Shown here: positions 7,469 through 17,097 of the stretch, piece after piece | Numbering within the stretch: position 1 is the stretch's first letter | Layout: each line of letters begins with the position of its first letter | DNA from: CAZHHH01 sp052400685 | GTDB taxonomy: Bacteria; Bacteroidota; Bacteroidia; Bacteroidales; Marinilabiliaceae | NCBI GenBank assembly: GCA_052400685.1 | Contig: JBQTGJ010000018.1 | Length of the DNA: 64,000 bases | Direction: 5' to 3' (one strand) | Translations under genes and position numbers: made by a program | The notes under the pieces: generated by a model | Seen by the model: the letters and a program-made list of their open reading frames with translations, nothing else | Databases searched by the model: none | What the model was told of the DNA's origin: nothing

Positions 7469-10465
7469 ATGAAACAATTCATTTTAAAATTAGTCATGTT
7501 AACCTTTTTAATAGGTTATTCATTTAATACGTGGGGCCAGGCCATTCAATTGTCTGGAACTGTATTAGATGATCAGGGAAATACAATGCCGGGTGTTTCT
7601 GTTATTGTAAAAGGAACAACAAACGGTACGATTACTGATGTTGATGGTGAATTTATGTTACGATTACCTTCAGTTGCCAAAATTTTGGTTTTTTCTTTTG
7701 TTGGCTATGAAACGAAAGAAGTTGTACTTGATCAAAATACCACCAGTATCACAGTCAGTTTAAAGCCAAGTGTGATAGGTCTGGATGAAGTGGTCGCTAT
7801 TGGATATGGAAAAATGACACGAAAGGATGTTACTAGTTCAATAACTACTATTAGCGCTAAAGATCTTAATACCGGCGTTTATAGCGATCCGTCACAATTA
7901 CTGCAGGGAAAAGTTCCCGGTTTAACAATTACACAAACTTCTAACCCTAACGGTAGCTCATCTATTACTTTGCGTGGCGCTTCTACTTTGCGCACCGGCG
8001 AAGCACAGGAACCATACTACATTATTGATGGAACGCCGGGGATGTCACTGTCTCTGATTGCACCAGAGGATATTGAAAGTATCGATGTTCTGCGTGATGC
8101 CTCAGCAACTGCTATTTATGGATCAAAAGCTGCCAATGGAGTTATTCTTGTTACAACAAAAAAAGGTAATAAAAATGGAAAGACCAATGTAAGCTATAGT
8201 AGTTATGTAGCTACTGATAATGTATTAAATAATTTGGATATGATGACGGCCGGAGAGCTTCGTGCCTATGCTTCAGCCAATGGCGTTTCTCTGCCGAATG
8301 ATGAAGGGGGTAATACCGACTGGCAAAAGGAAGTTCAACGTTCTGCATTTAGTCAGAATCACAATGTTTCTATTAGTGGTGGCGATGAACAGACCAGTTA
8401 TAATACGAGTATTAATTATATGGACAAACAGGGGGTTATCAAGGAAACTGATATGAACCGTTTCATTGCCCGGTCTTTTTTACAAACTACAACACTGGCT
8501 GATCGTTTAACACTGTCGTTCAGTCTGAACGGAAGCATTACCAACAATCACAATGTACCTATGGGAAATCAGGGAACTAGTGTTCTTGATGCCATGAATT
8601 ATTATTCTCCTTTGGTCCCTGTAAAGAATGAAGATAACAGTTGGTATCAAAGTTCCGGAATCTCTCAGAATTACAATCCAATGTCAATGATTTACGAGGA
8701 TGAATACAATACGGAGAGCAAACGTTTACAAGGTATTGCCAATGCTTCTTTCAGTATTGTTGATGGTTTGGTTTATAATCTGGGCCTTTCTTATCAAAAC
8801 GAGCAACATCTTTATAGTAATTATAACACTTCAGCTTCTCAGATTTATTCATCTCAGCATGGTCAGGCAAGTCGAACAGCAGTCGAGAATACGAAAACTG
8901 TTTTAGAGACTTATCTTAATTATGATAAGATTTTTAAAGATGTTCACAAATTTGGTCTTATGGCGGGTTATTCCTGGGAGCAGTCTGATAATAATGATGG
9001 CTTTGGACTTACTGTGTATAATTTTTATGATGATGCTCTGAAATATTATAATATGGGGTATGCCAATAGTATGGATATTTCAGGTATTAATAGCAATCAT
9101 ACACTCTCTACTTTGCGTATGATTTCTTTTTATGGTCGTTTTAATTACAGTTATAATAGCAAATACTTATTTCAGGCGACTTTGCGTCGTGATGGTAGTT
9201 CTGCTTTTGGCAAGAATAACCGTTGGGCCACTTTCCCTTCTTTATCAGCATCCTGGCGTTTGGCTGAGGAGGGTTTTATTAAAAATTTAAATGTGTTTGA
9301 TGATTTGAAATTTCGTATTGGTTATGGCGTAAGTGGAAATTCATTAGGTTTTGACGCATATACAGCCATACAAACTTATGGTGCTTCAGGCTGGTTCTCT
9401 TACACAGATAAAAACGGGAACATTTTAGATTACCGTACTTTAGCCGCCACAAGCAACGCCAATCCCGATTTGAAGTGGGAACGCACCAGTATGCTTAATA
9501 TTGGCATGGATTTCGGGTTTTTAAAAAACCGCATTACAGGTACTTTGGAATATTACGACAAAGGAACAGAGGACTTGATATATAGTTATGCTGTATCTAC
9601 CAACCGTTATCCTTATGGAAGTATGCTTGCTAATGTTGGTGAGATTAGCAACAAAGGGATAGAATTTTCTTTGAATGTAATTCCTGTTCAATCGGAAAAA
9701 TTTCGTTGGGAAACATCTTTAAATCTTTCTCACAATAACAATGAGGTTGTAAGTCTTTCTAATCAAACTTATTCAGTGGATTATATCAATGCCGGGAATC
9801 CGAATATTGGAGGCTACTCTACAGCTAATGTTCAGCGTATAATGGAAGGTGAAGCGATAGGAACTTTTTATATGTGGGAATGGGCTGGATATAATGACAG
9901 TGGCGTTTCTCAGTTTTATGTGCATGATCCGGAAACCGGCGAGCGCACCGGTGAGTTTACGACCAGTCCGCAGGAAACGGATCGCACTAAAGTTGGAAGT
10001 GCGCAACCTGAGTTAACTTATGGATGGAATAATACGCTGAATTATAAAAATTGGACTTTAACCGCATTTATTCAGGGGGTGACCGGTAATAAAATATTGA
10101 ATTCAACCCGTGCTCAATACAACTATATTGCATTAGTTTCAACAGGAAAGAATGTATTACGCGAAGTTGCAACCAATCAGAAGTATACCGATGTCAATGC
10201 ACAGGCGCCTTCAGATCGATATTTGGAAGACGGTAAATATCTGCGTCTTTCTACCTTATCTCTGAATTATAACTTTGGAAAAGTTGGGGATTATATTAAC
10301 GGATTAAATGTTTATGCTACTTGCAACAACCTGTTGACAATGAGTAGTTATAAAGGGCTCGATCCAGAAATTTCTTTAGGTGGTCTCACGCCAGGCATTG
10401 ACAGTCGCGAAACATATTATCCCCGAACCCGAACTTTTATGATTGGGCTTAATGTCAATTTCTAA
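7469..10465 (+). CDS. SusC/RagA-family TonB-dependent outer-membrane transporter
   Basis: A 998-residue outer-membrane importer for glycan fragments, energised by TonB. In order: signal peptide (to about residue 24), carboxypeptidase regulatory-like domain (about 27-105, with the GTVLDDQGNTMPGVSV opening and FVGYETKEVV end), the TonB-box-like segment LDEVVAIGYG, plug domain (about 115-235, with YYIIDGTPG, SIDVLRDASATAIYGSKAANGVILVTTKKG), and a long barrel ending in PRTRTFMIGLNVNF. SusD follows after 12 bp, the standard pairing. Together they form the surface glycan-capture complex of the 7.4-24.2 kb locus; substrate specificity is inferred from the neighbouring glycosidases, not from this gene. 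Confidence 0.97.
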   Translation: MKQFILKLVMLTFLIGYSFNTWGQAIQLSGTVLDDQGNTMPGVSVIVKGTTNGTITDVDGEFMLRLPSVAKILVFSFVGYETKEVVLDQNTTSITVSLKPSVIGLDEVVAIGYGKMTRKDVTSSITTISAKDLNTGVYSDPSQLLQGKVPGLTITQTSNPNGSSSITLRGASTLRTGEAQEPYYIIDGTPGMSLSLIAPEDIESIDVLRDASATAIYGSKAANGVILVTTKKGNKNGKTNVSYSSYVATDNVLNNLDMMTAGELRAYASANGVSLPNDEGGNTDWQKEVQRSAFSQNHNVSISGGDEQTSYNTSINYMDKQGVIKETDMNRFIARSFLQTTTLADRLTLSFSLNGSITNNHNVPMGNQGTSVLDAMNYYSPLVPVKNEDNSWYQSSGISQNYNPMSMIYEDEYNTESKRLQGIANASFSIVDGLVYNLGLSYQNEQHLYSNYNTSASQIYSSQHGQASRTAVENTKTVLETYLNYDKIFKDVHKFGLMAGYSWEQSDNNDGFGLTVYNFYDDALKYYNMGYANSMDISGINSNHTLSTLRMISFYGRFNYSYNSKYLFQATLRRDGSSAFGKNNRWATFPSLSASWRLAEEGFIKNLNVFDDLKFRIGYGVSGNSLGFDAYTAIQTYGASGWFSYTDKNGNILDYRTLAATSNANPDLKWERTSMLNIGMDFGFLKNRITGTLEYYDKGTEDLIYSYAVSTNRYPYGSMLANVGEISNKGIEFSLNVIPVQSEKFRWETSLNLSHNNNEVVSLSNQTYSVDYINAGNPNIGGYSTANVQRIMEGEAIGTFYMWEWAGYNDSGVSQFYVHDPETGERTGEFTTSPQETDRTKVGSAQPELTYGWNNTLNYKNWTLTAFIQGVTGNKILNSTRAQYNYIALVSTGKNVLREVATNQKYTDVNAQAPSDRYLEDGKYLRLSTLSLNYNFGKVGDYINGLNVYATCNNLLTMSSYKGLDPEISLGGLTPGIDSRETYYPRTRTFMIGLNVNF

Positions 10466-10477
10466 AATTAAATTCCT

Positions 10478-12100
10478 ATGAAAAAAATAAATATTAAAAA
10501 TTATATATCGGCTGCATTTATAGCTTTGGCTGCAAGCAGTTGTACCGATTTGGATGTGGATATAAAATCTCAATACACGTCATATCCGGATTCTGAGATT
10601 GCCGTTGAGGCCAAGACTTCTGACGTTTATTATGCATTCCGGGGTGTTTTAGGTCGCCGATATAATGAGGCAATGACACTTTCGTCTGATGAATGTATGG
10701 GCGTTAGTTTTGATGGCGATTATTATGATTCTGGTAATTATGCACATCCTAGTCTGCATAACTTTATGGCTGATGATGCATGTATGGGATATTGGTCTGA
10801 CCTGGCAAGTGGTATAACTAAATGTAATCAGGTTATTGTTGATTTGGGAGGTGAAGAAGAAGCCGTCAACGCGCCGGTTCGTGCCATTCGTGCTTTCTAT
10901 CATTTCATTTTGATGGATAGTTATGGAGATGTTCCTATTTTAGATCATGCATTGGAGGCGGATGAGGTTTTGAATCGTAGTCCTCGCGCGGATGTGGCTG
11001 AATGGATAGAATCTGAATTGTTGACGATACGTGACAATATGCCAACAAATGTTGATGCCTCTACCTATGGAAAGCCAACTTATTGGATGGTTAATGCACT
11101 ATTGGCAAAGTTGTATATCAATTGGAATGTCTACACAAAAGATGTTACCAACTCAAGTTGGTCGGCAACTGACGTAAATGAGAAATTGGATGATTGTGTA
11201 TCTGCATGTGATGAAATTATTCAATCGGGCTTTTTTAATCTTAGTGATGACTACCTGACTAAATTTTATCCTACCAATGGTTACAGTATAAAAGATTTTA
11301 TTTATGCTATGCCATACACAGCTGCGAATAAGGATGGATTGACTTACGGCCGTTTTCGTACATGGCGTAAAGGGGATAGTGATGGCAACAGTGGTGCTGG
11401 TCTTTACGGAATGCCCCTGGCAAAATCGGCTGCTGGTAATTTTGCTGTTAATCCGGAGTTTGCCGAATTATTTAATCTGGATGGTGATCGTCGTAATGAG
11501 GCTATATTTAAAGACGCATTGTATCAGTATGATCCTGCCACTTATCAGGTAACAACAACGCCGTTTGTTTATAAGGGCGAACCGGTTGTTTTGACTAAGT
11601 CTATTGTATTGGCGGTTGAGGATGAGAATCTTAATGTCGGGAATACTGTGTCTGGCTGGTCACAGGGGTATCGTTTCAATAAGTTTATAATGGATCCAAA
11701 CGATTATGGATTATACAGTCGTTGCCAGGACAATGATGTGCCAATTTTTCGTTATGCTGACATCCTGCTTACCAAGTGCGAGGCGATTTTAAGGGGTGCC
11801 AACGCTACAAATGGCGATACGCCTATGGGGTTGTTTAATCAGATACGTTCTTATGTCAATGCACCTGCCATTAGTTCAGAACCTACATTGGATGAGTTAC
11901 TTGATGAACGTGGTCGTGAGTTTTTCGACGAAAATTGGCGTCGTAATGACTTAATCCGCTTCGGCCATTTTGAAGAGGACTGGGGTTACAAAAATGCCAT
12001 TAATCCAAATGCCAAAACTGATTATACCAAACGCATATTTCCTGTTCCAACAGGTGTTTTGAATGAGAATACCAACTGGACTCAAAATACAGGCTATTAA
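10478..12100 (+). CDS. SusD/RagB-family surface glycan-binding lipoprotein
   Basis: This 540-residue lipoprotein should sit on the outside of the outer membrane as the lid of the SusC transporter. The signal peptide ends at a lipobox with Cys22 (ALAASSC). The RagB/SusD pattern is visible: an N-terminal TPR-like part with VRAIRAFYHFILMDSYGDVPI, and the C-terminal block with RYADILLTKCEAILR, LLDERGREFFDENWRRNDLIRFGHF and the final FPVPTGVLNENTNWTQNTGY. It begins 12 bp after SusC and is followed by an intrinsic terminator, so SusCD may be a transcript of its own. Family assignment is certain; the ligand is not known. Confidence 0.96.
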   Translation: MKKINIKNYISAAFIALAASSCTDLDVDIKSQYTSYPDSEIAVEAKTSDVYYAFRGVLGRRYNEAMTLSSDECMGVSFDGDYYDSGNYAHPSLHNFMADDACMGYWSDLASGITKCNQVIVDLGGEEEAVNAPVRAIRAFYHFILMDSYGDVPILDHALEADEVLNRSPRADVAEWIESELLTIRDNMPTNVDASTYGKPTYWMVNALLAKLYINWNVYTKDVTNSSWSATDVNEKLDDCVSACDEIIQSGFFNLSDDYLTKFYPTNGYSIKDFIYAMPYTAANKDGLTYGRFRTWRKGDSDGNSGAGLYGMPLAKSAAGNFAVNPEFAELFNLDGDRRNEAIFKDALYQYDPATYQVTTTPFVYKGEPVVLTKSIVLAVEDENLNVGNTVSGWSQGYRFNKFIMDPNDYGLYSRCQDNDVPIFRYADILLTKCEAILRGANATNGDTPMGLFNQIRSYVNAPAISSEPTLDELLDERGREFFDENWRRNDLIRFGHFEEDWGYKNAINPNAKTDYTKRIFPVPTGVLNENTNWTQNTGY

Positions 12101-12117
12101 TTTTAATTTGTTCTGTG

Positions 12118-12152
12118 AAAAGGAGGGTGTTCCTCAGAATATCCTCCTTTTT
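12118..12152 (+). terminator. Intrinsic terminator after SusD
   Basis: AAAAGGAGG at 12118-12126 pairs with CCTCCTTTT at 12143-12151 around a 16-nt loop, ending in a T-tract. It would separate or attenuate expression of the downstream glycosidase genes relative to SusCD. Confidence 0.8.
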
Positions 12153-12286
12153 AAGTTTATTCAGGTGGTCTATGAATTTTTGTTTTTAATAAATAATATG
12201 GGCGCACTAACAATGTCGCATCGCTTTAGGATGTGAGAAGTATTGCCCTGTGTTTTGGTATTTTCAAATTAAATTAATATTCCGGA

Positions 12287-14641
12287 ATGTCGACTAGCCA
12301 TAATATTTTGATATATATCTTTAAGTGTTGTTTTTATCAAATCATAGGGGTTTTGTTTTGTCTTATTTTGGGAGCGTCGTGCGTGATAAATAAGAAAGCA
12401 AAAACATCAGAAAGCGCGTTTGTAAATAAAGTATATCCATTACTTGACACCGAAAATTCCCGATGGTTCTTTTTTTCTTCTGCTTCGCGGCCTTTTGGTA
12501 TGGTAAATTTAAGTCCGGATACTGAAACCAATGGTGCCTGGGGAAGTGGATACCGATATAATACAGACACTGTTAAAGGATTTAGTCACGTTCATGCCTG
12601 GCAATTGGCAGGTCCATCTATAATGCCAATTGATCCCACTTTAATCAATGCTGATCGTTTATTTCAGAATTATTATTCAGATTTTAGTCATCAAACCGAA
12701 ACAATATCCCCCGGATATCATCAGTTGTTTTTAAAGCGGTATCAAATACAAACAGAATTAACTTCAACAAAACGGGTTGGTTTTCATCGGTATACCTTTG
12801 GCGAAAATATTGCATTGCTTTTTAATTTAAATGGACAACTTGGTCCTAGTTTTATGAGTGACGGCGTTCTTAAAAAGTCAGGAAAGGCTGATTTTATTAC
12901 AGGCCAGGTAACCAATAAGCCCACATTTCGCCGTCCTAAACCATGCACTATATATTTTGCCGTAAAATTTAACAGGCCTGTTGAAAAAATAGTACGAGAT
13001 TCAATTACAGGTAATTATCTTGTCTGCTTTCGGAATGTTAAGTCTAAATCTTTACTGGTGAAATTGGCCATATCATATACTTCCGTCACAAATGCTGAAA
13101 TAAATATGAAAGAAGAATTGCCTGGTTGGAATTTTGATCGGGTGGTTAAAGACTCTAAATCTGAATGGAATGGTTTATTATCGCGCATTGAAGTTGAAGG
13201 AGGGACCACTGAACAGCAGCAAAGGTTTTATACCGATTTATGGCATGCGCTTCAGGGGCGTAGAATTATTAGTGATGTAAATGGTGCGTATCCCGATAAT
13301 ACCGGTGACGAATTTAGGATAGGACAACTTCCGCTTAACGATAACGGGAAACCATTGTTTAATCATTATAATTCCGATTCGTTCTGGGGGGCACAATGGA
13401 CCATAAACACGCTTTGGGGTTTAGTCTATCCTGATGTAATGGAAGAGTTTGTTCATTCGCTGATGCAGTATTACAAAGATGGCGGATTAATACCAAGAGG
13501 TCCTTCAGGCGGGAATTATACATATGTAATGACCGGAGCTTCATCCAATCCATTTATTATAAGCGCAATTCAAAAAGGTATTATCAAAAATGATTTGGAT
13601 AATATTTATCAGGCACTAAAGAAAAATCAAATGCCTGGAGGTATAATGGATAAGGTTGGATATGAGCATAACACAAGTGTTGGAGGAGGTTTGTCATATT
13701 ATATAGCGAACGGATATGTACCTTACCCGCTTTCAGACATATCTTATGGTGCACATCAGGATGGTGCTAGTCAGACTTTAGAATATGCTTATCAGGATTG
13801 GGCATTAGCGCAGTTAGCTTTAAAGTTGAATAAAAAAGTAGATGCCCGGTATTTTCTTAATCGGAGTTTAAATTATAAAAATGTATACGATACAATAAGT
13901 GGATGGATGCGGCCTAAAAATATTCATGGAAAATGGAAAGCTGATTTTGACCCTTATTTGATTGAAAATGGATTTATAGAAGCGAATGGTGCACAAAACA
14001 CGTGGTATGTCCCTCATGATATAGAAGGTCTTAGTCAGTTAATGGGAGGAAACGAGGCTGCCTCCTTAAAATTAAACCAGGCGTTTACTGAATCCGAAAA
14101 ACTGGGTTTTACGGCGGGCTCTTCGCATGAAAGAGAAAAGCATCCCGAATTTAGTCGAATACCTATTAATTATGGCAATCAACCATCTATTCAAACTGCC
14201 TTCATTTTTAATTATTTGAGCAACCCCTGGTTGACGCAATATTGGTCGCGTAAAGTTGTTGAGAACGTTTATGAAGGGGTTGGTACACAAAGAGGTTATA
14301 GTGGAGATGAAGATCAGGGATTGATGAGTTCATTATCGGTACTGATGAAAATGGGTTTGTTCTCAATGAAAGGGGGGTGTTCTTTAGAACCCCAATTAGA
14401 AATTGGAAGTCCCATTTTCGATAAAATCAGAATTCATCTATGTCGTGATTATTATAAAGGTAAGACGTTTACCATTGTGGCAAAAAATAACTCTGGTAAA
14501 AATTGTTTTGTTCAATCAGCATCATTAAATGGAGAAGAGGTTCGTTTTTATTCGATTCCTCAACATAAGTTTACGGATGGAGGTGTTTTAGTTTTACAAA
14601 TGGATAGTGTCCTCAATAAAAACTGGGGATTTAAAAAATAG
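12287..14641 (+). CDS. Glycoside hydrolase family 92 protein, predicted lipoprotein (alpha-mannosidase family)
   Basis: A 784-residue enzyme of GH92, a family of calcium-dependent exo-acting alpha-mannosidases. The N-terminus is a lipoprotein signal (lipobox LGASC, Cys32). Family blocks visible are RPFGMVNLSPDT near residue 70, FSHVHAW, SFWGAQWTINTLWGLVYPD, SQTLEYAYQDWALAQLA holding the acidic residue expected as general acid, and YSGDEDQG holding the paired carboxylates expected as catalytic base. The usual PG-rich N-terminal loop is replaced by an aromatic stretch (RWFFFSSASRP), so specificity may differ from the best-known members. The second GH92 gene follows after only 5 bp. Linkage specificity cannot be read from sequence. 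Confidence 0.92.
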   Translation: MSTSHNILIYIFKCCFYQIIGVLFCLILGASCVINKKAKTSESAFVNKVYPLLDTENSRWFFFSSASRPFGMVNLSPDTETNGAWGSGYRYNTDTVKGFSHVHAWQLAGPSIMPIDPTLINADRLFQNYYSDFSHQTETISPGYHQLFLKRYQIQTELTSTKRVGFHRYTFGENIALLFNLNGQLGPSFMSDGVLKKSGKADFITGQVTNKPTFRRPKPCTIYFAVKFNRPVEKIVRDSITGNYLVCFRNVKSKSLLVKLAISYTSVTNAEINMKEELPGWNFDRVVKDSKSEWNGLLSRIEVEGGTTEQQQRFYTDLWHALQGRRIISDVNGAYPDNTGDEFRIGQLPLNDNGKPLFNHYNSDSFWGAQWTINTLWGLVYPDVMEEFVHSLMQYYKDGGLIPRGPSGGNYTYVMTGASSNPFIISAIQKGIIKNDLDNIYQALKKNQMPGGIMDKVGYEHNTSVGGGLSYYIANGYVPYPLSDISYGAHQDGASQTLEYAYQDWALAQLALKLNKKVDARYFLNRSLNYKNVYDTISGWMRPKNIHGKWKADFDPYLIENGFIEANGAQNTWYVPHDIEGLSQLMGGNEAASLKLNQAFTESEKLGFTAGSSHEREKHPEFSRIPINYGNQPSIQTAFIFNYLSNPWLTQYWSRKVVENVYEGVGTQRGYSGDEDQGLMSSLSVLMKMGLFSMKGGCSLEPQLEIGSPIFDKIRIHLCRDYYKGKTFTIVAKNNSGKNCFVQSASLNGEEVRFYSIPQHKFTDGGVLVLQMDSVLNKNWGFKK

Positions 14642-14646
14642 AAATA

Positions 14647-16947
14647 ATGGTTAAGCTAAATGTTAAAGTTGTTGTGATTCTGGTGTCTTCATGGCTTTTA
14701 TTGGTAACCATGGATGCACAGAATTTTAAGTATGTAGATCCTAAAATTGGATCAGAGGGATTGGGAAATGTTTTTATTGGGCCATCAACCCCCTATGGCA
14801 TGGTAAAACCAGGGCCTGATAATGATGTGAATGCCAATAGTGGTTATTCTGCTGACCCTGATAAGGCAATTTATGGGTTTAGTCAGGTTCATGTAAGTGG
14901 TACAGGAGGTGGCGCCAAGTATGGTAATATTTCGGTCATGCCATTTTCATCTGAAGAAAATTCAATTTCAATTCATCAAGCATCACATAGAAGTGAAGAA
15001 CAAATTGAACTGGGGTATTACAGCGTAATGCTTGATAACTGGGGTATTCAAACGCAAATAACCACTTCTGACCGGGCTGCGTTTTATCATTTTTCATATC
15101 CGCAAGGCGCCAAACAATTTGTTAAAATTGATTTAGGAAAGTTTTTAGGCGAACCTTCAATCCCCAATCCGGAAGCACGCGAAGCGCAGCAATTTGTGAG
15201 CTCGGAAGTTGAAGTTGTTTCTGACACTGAAGTTCGGGGCTATAGTCGAATTCGTGGCGGATGGAATAATGGTGGTGCTTATACCGTTTATTTTTCTGCG
15301 GTATTTGATCAGCCAATTGCCAGATTTATTACCTGGAAAGGCGAAACATTATACCCTGATCAAAAGACACAAATTGATACGGGTGATAAAACCGGTGCAA
15401 TATTAGCTTTTGATGGGGCAAATGATGATATACAAATGAAAATAGGTATTTCATTTTTAAGTCAGTTAAAGGCTAAAGCTAATTTGGATAATGAAATACC
15501 GCATTGGAATTTTAATCAGACGTTAAATCAGTTACATGAGAAATGGGATGCCATATTTAAACGTCTGGAGGTAAATGAGGATGCCGGCACAGAGTTGAAA
15601 ACAATGCTTTATACCGGATTGTATCATACCATGCTAATGCCTGTTGACAGAACAGGCGAAAATCCGTTGTGGGAGAATAATGCGCCATATTATGATGATT
15701 TTTATGCTATATGGGATACGTATCGTTCATCAAGTCCGTTAATCACTTTGCTTACGCCATCGCGTCAGGTTGACATTATTAATAGCATGCTGGATATCTA
15801 TAAACGAGAGGGATATATGCCAGACGCCAGGAGTGGTAACTATAACGGCAGAACTCAGGGTGGATCAAACGGCGAGGTTGTTATTGCTGATGCTTTTGTA
15901 AAAGGGTTAAATGGCATAAATTATAAATTGGCACTGGATGCTATGCTTAAAGACGCTAATATTCCTCCCGGTGATAATGAAGAGAAGCATGGACGTGGAG
16001 GTTTGACTGATTATAACCGTTTGGGGTATGTTTCTACTGATTTTGTAAGAGCCGGAAACCGAACCCTGGAATATGCCTATAATGATTATTGCCTGGCTAT
16101 AGTAGCTAAAAATATTAAACGCAGAGGTGAATATTGGCGATTTATTAAGCAGGCTGATAACTGGCAAAATCTTTGGCGTGATATTGAAGATCACGGATCA
16201 CGAGGTTTTATTATGCCCAAAGATGCGTATGGGAATTGGGTGGACAGCATCCAATGCAACTCTAAATATGGACGAAATTCTTATGTGCCCTATACACCAG
16301 TGATGCAGGACTGGCCCATATGTGTATGCTGGTGGTGTGGCTTTTTTTACGAAGCCAGTTCATGGGAGTACTCTTTGTCTGTTCCTCATGATGTCGCTAA
16401 ATTGGTGCAATTATCAGGCGGAAAAGACGCGTTTCAACGCCGGTTGAATACTTTGTTTGACTTAGGTTTATATAATGTTGCTAACGAACCATCATTTCTG
16501 AGCCCTAATCTGTATCATTGGATTGGACGACCGGATTTAAGTAATGAACGAATTCACGCCATTATTGATCAAAATTATAATTGCAGTCCCAGTGGTATTC
16601 CCGGTAATGATGACTCAGGAGCGATGTCTTCCTGGTTGGCTTTTCACATGATTGGTTTGTATCCAAACGCCGGTCAATCTTATTATCTGATTAATGCGCC
16701 TTATTTCAGGAAAACAATCATTCATCAGGAAAATGGCAATGATTTTATTATTGAAGTAAAAAATAGTTCATCGCAAAATACATATATTCAATCGGCACAA
16801 CTAAATGGCGAAGAATATTCAAAAGCCTGGATTGAGCATCGCGATATTGTAAAAGGTGGAATATTGGTTTTAAAAATGGGCCCTGAACCTTCGGATAAAT
16901 GGGGTACAGAAATATTGCCTCCTTCAAAATCTGATCAGGATATATAG
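14647..16947 (+). CDS. Glycoside hydrolase family 92 protein, secreted (alpha-mannosidase family)
   Basis: This second GH92 protein has 766 residues and a cleavable signal peptide (to about VTMDAQ, residue 25) rather than a lipobox, so it is probably periplasmic. Family blocks include TPYGMVKPGPDN, YGFSQVHVSGTGGGAKYGN, YAIWDTYRSSSPL, NRTLEYAYNDYCLAIVAKN with the expected general acid Glu, and GIPGNDDSGAMSSW with the expected base region. It differs clearly from its neighbour, so the two likely cleave different alpha-mannosidic linkages or contexts. It starts 5 bp after the upstream GH92 gene, indicating translational or transcriptional coupling. The assignment to GH92 is firm; substrate is inferred from the family. 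Confidence 0.94.
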   Translation: MVKLNVKVVVILVSSWLLLVTMDAQNFKYVDPKIGSEGLGNVFIGPSTPYGMVKPGPDNDVNANSGYSADPDKAIYGFSQVHVSGTGGGAKYGNISVMPFSSEENSISIHQASHRSEEQIELGYYSVMLDNWGIQTQITTSDRAAFYHFSYPQGAKQFVKIDLGKFLGEPSIPNPEAREAQQFVSSEVEVVSDTEVRGYSRIRGGWNNGGAYTVYFSAVFDQPIARFITWKGETLYPDQKTQIDTGDKTGAILAFDGANDDIQMKIGISFLSQLKAKANLDNEIPHWNFNQTLNQLHEKWDAIFKRLEVNEDAGTELKTMLYTGLYHTMLMPVDRTGENPLWENNAPYYDDFYAIWDTYRSSSPLITLLTPSRQVDIINSMLDIYKREGYMPDARSGNYNGRTQGGSNGEVVIADAFVKGLNGINYKLALDAMLKDANIPPGDNEEKHGRGGLTDYNRLGYVSTDFVRAGNRTLEYAYNDYCLAIVAKNIKRRGEYWRFIKQADNWQNLWRDIEDHGSRGFIMPKDAYGNWVDSIQCNSKYGRNSYVPYTPVMQDWPICVCWWCGFFYEASSWEYSLSVPHDVAKLVQLSGGKDAFQRRLNTLFDLGLYNVANEPSFLSPNLYHWIGRPDLSNERIHAIIDQNYNCSPSGIPGNDDSGAMSSWLAFHMIGLYPNAGQSYYLINAPYFRKTIIHQENGNDFIIEVKNSSSQNTYIQSAQLNGEEYSKAWIEHRDIVKGGILVLKMGPEPSDKWGTEILPPSKSDQDI

Positions 16948-17097
16948 GTTTAAATGCAAAAGGGATTATTTTTAAAACTCGCCGACATTATTGTGATTGA
17001 TAATCAAGGCTTAACTAATCTGAACATGATGCCATATTAGTTAAAGAGAGAACCCTTGATTGGTAAATTTAAGGTAGTTGTATATTTTATTAAAAAT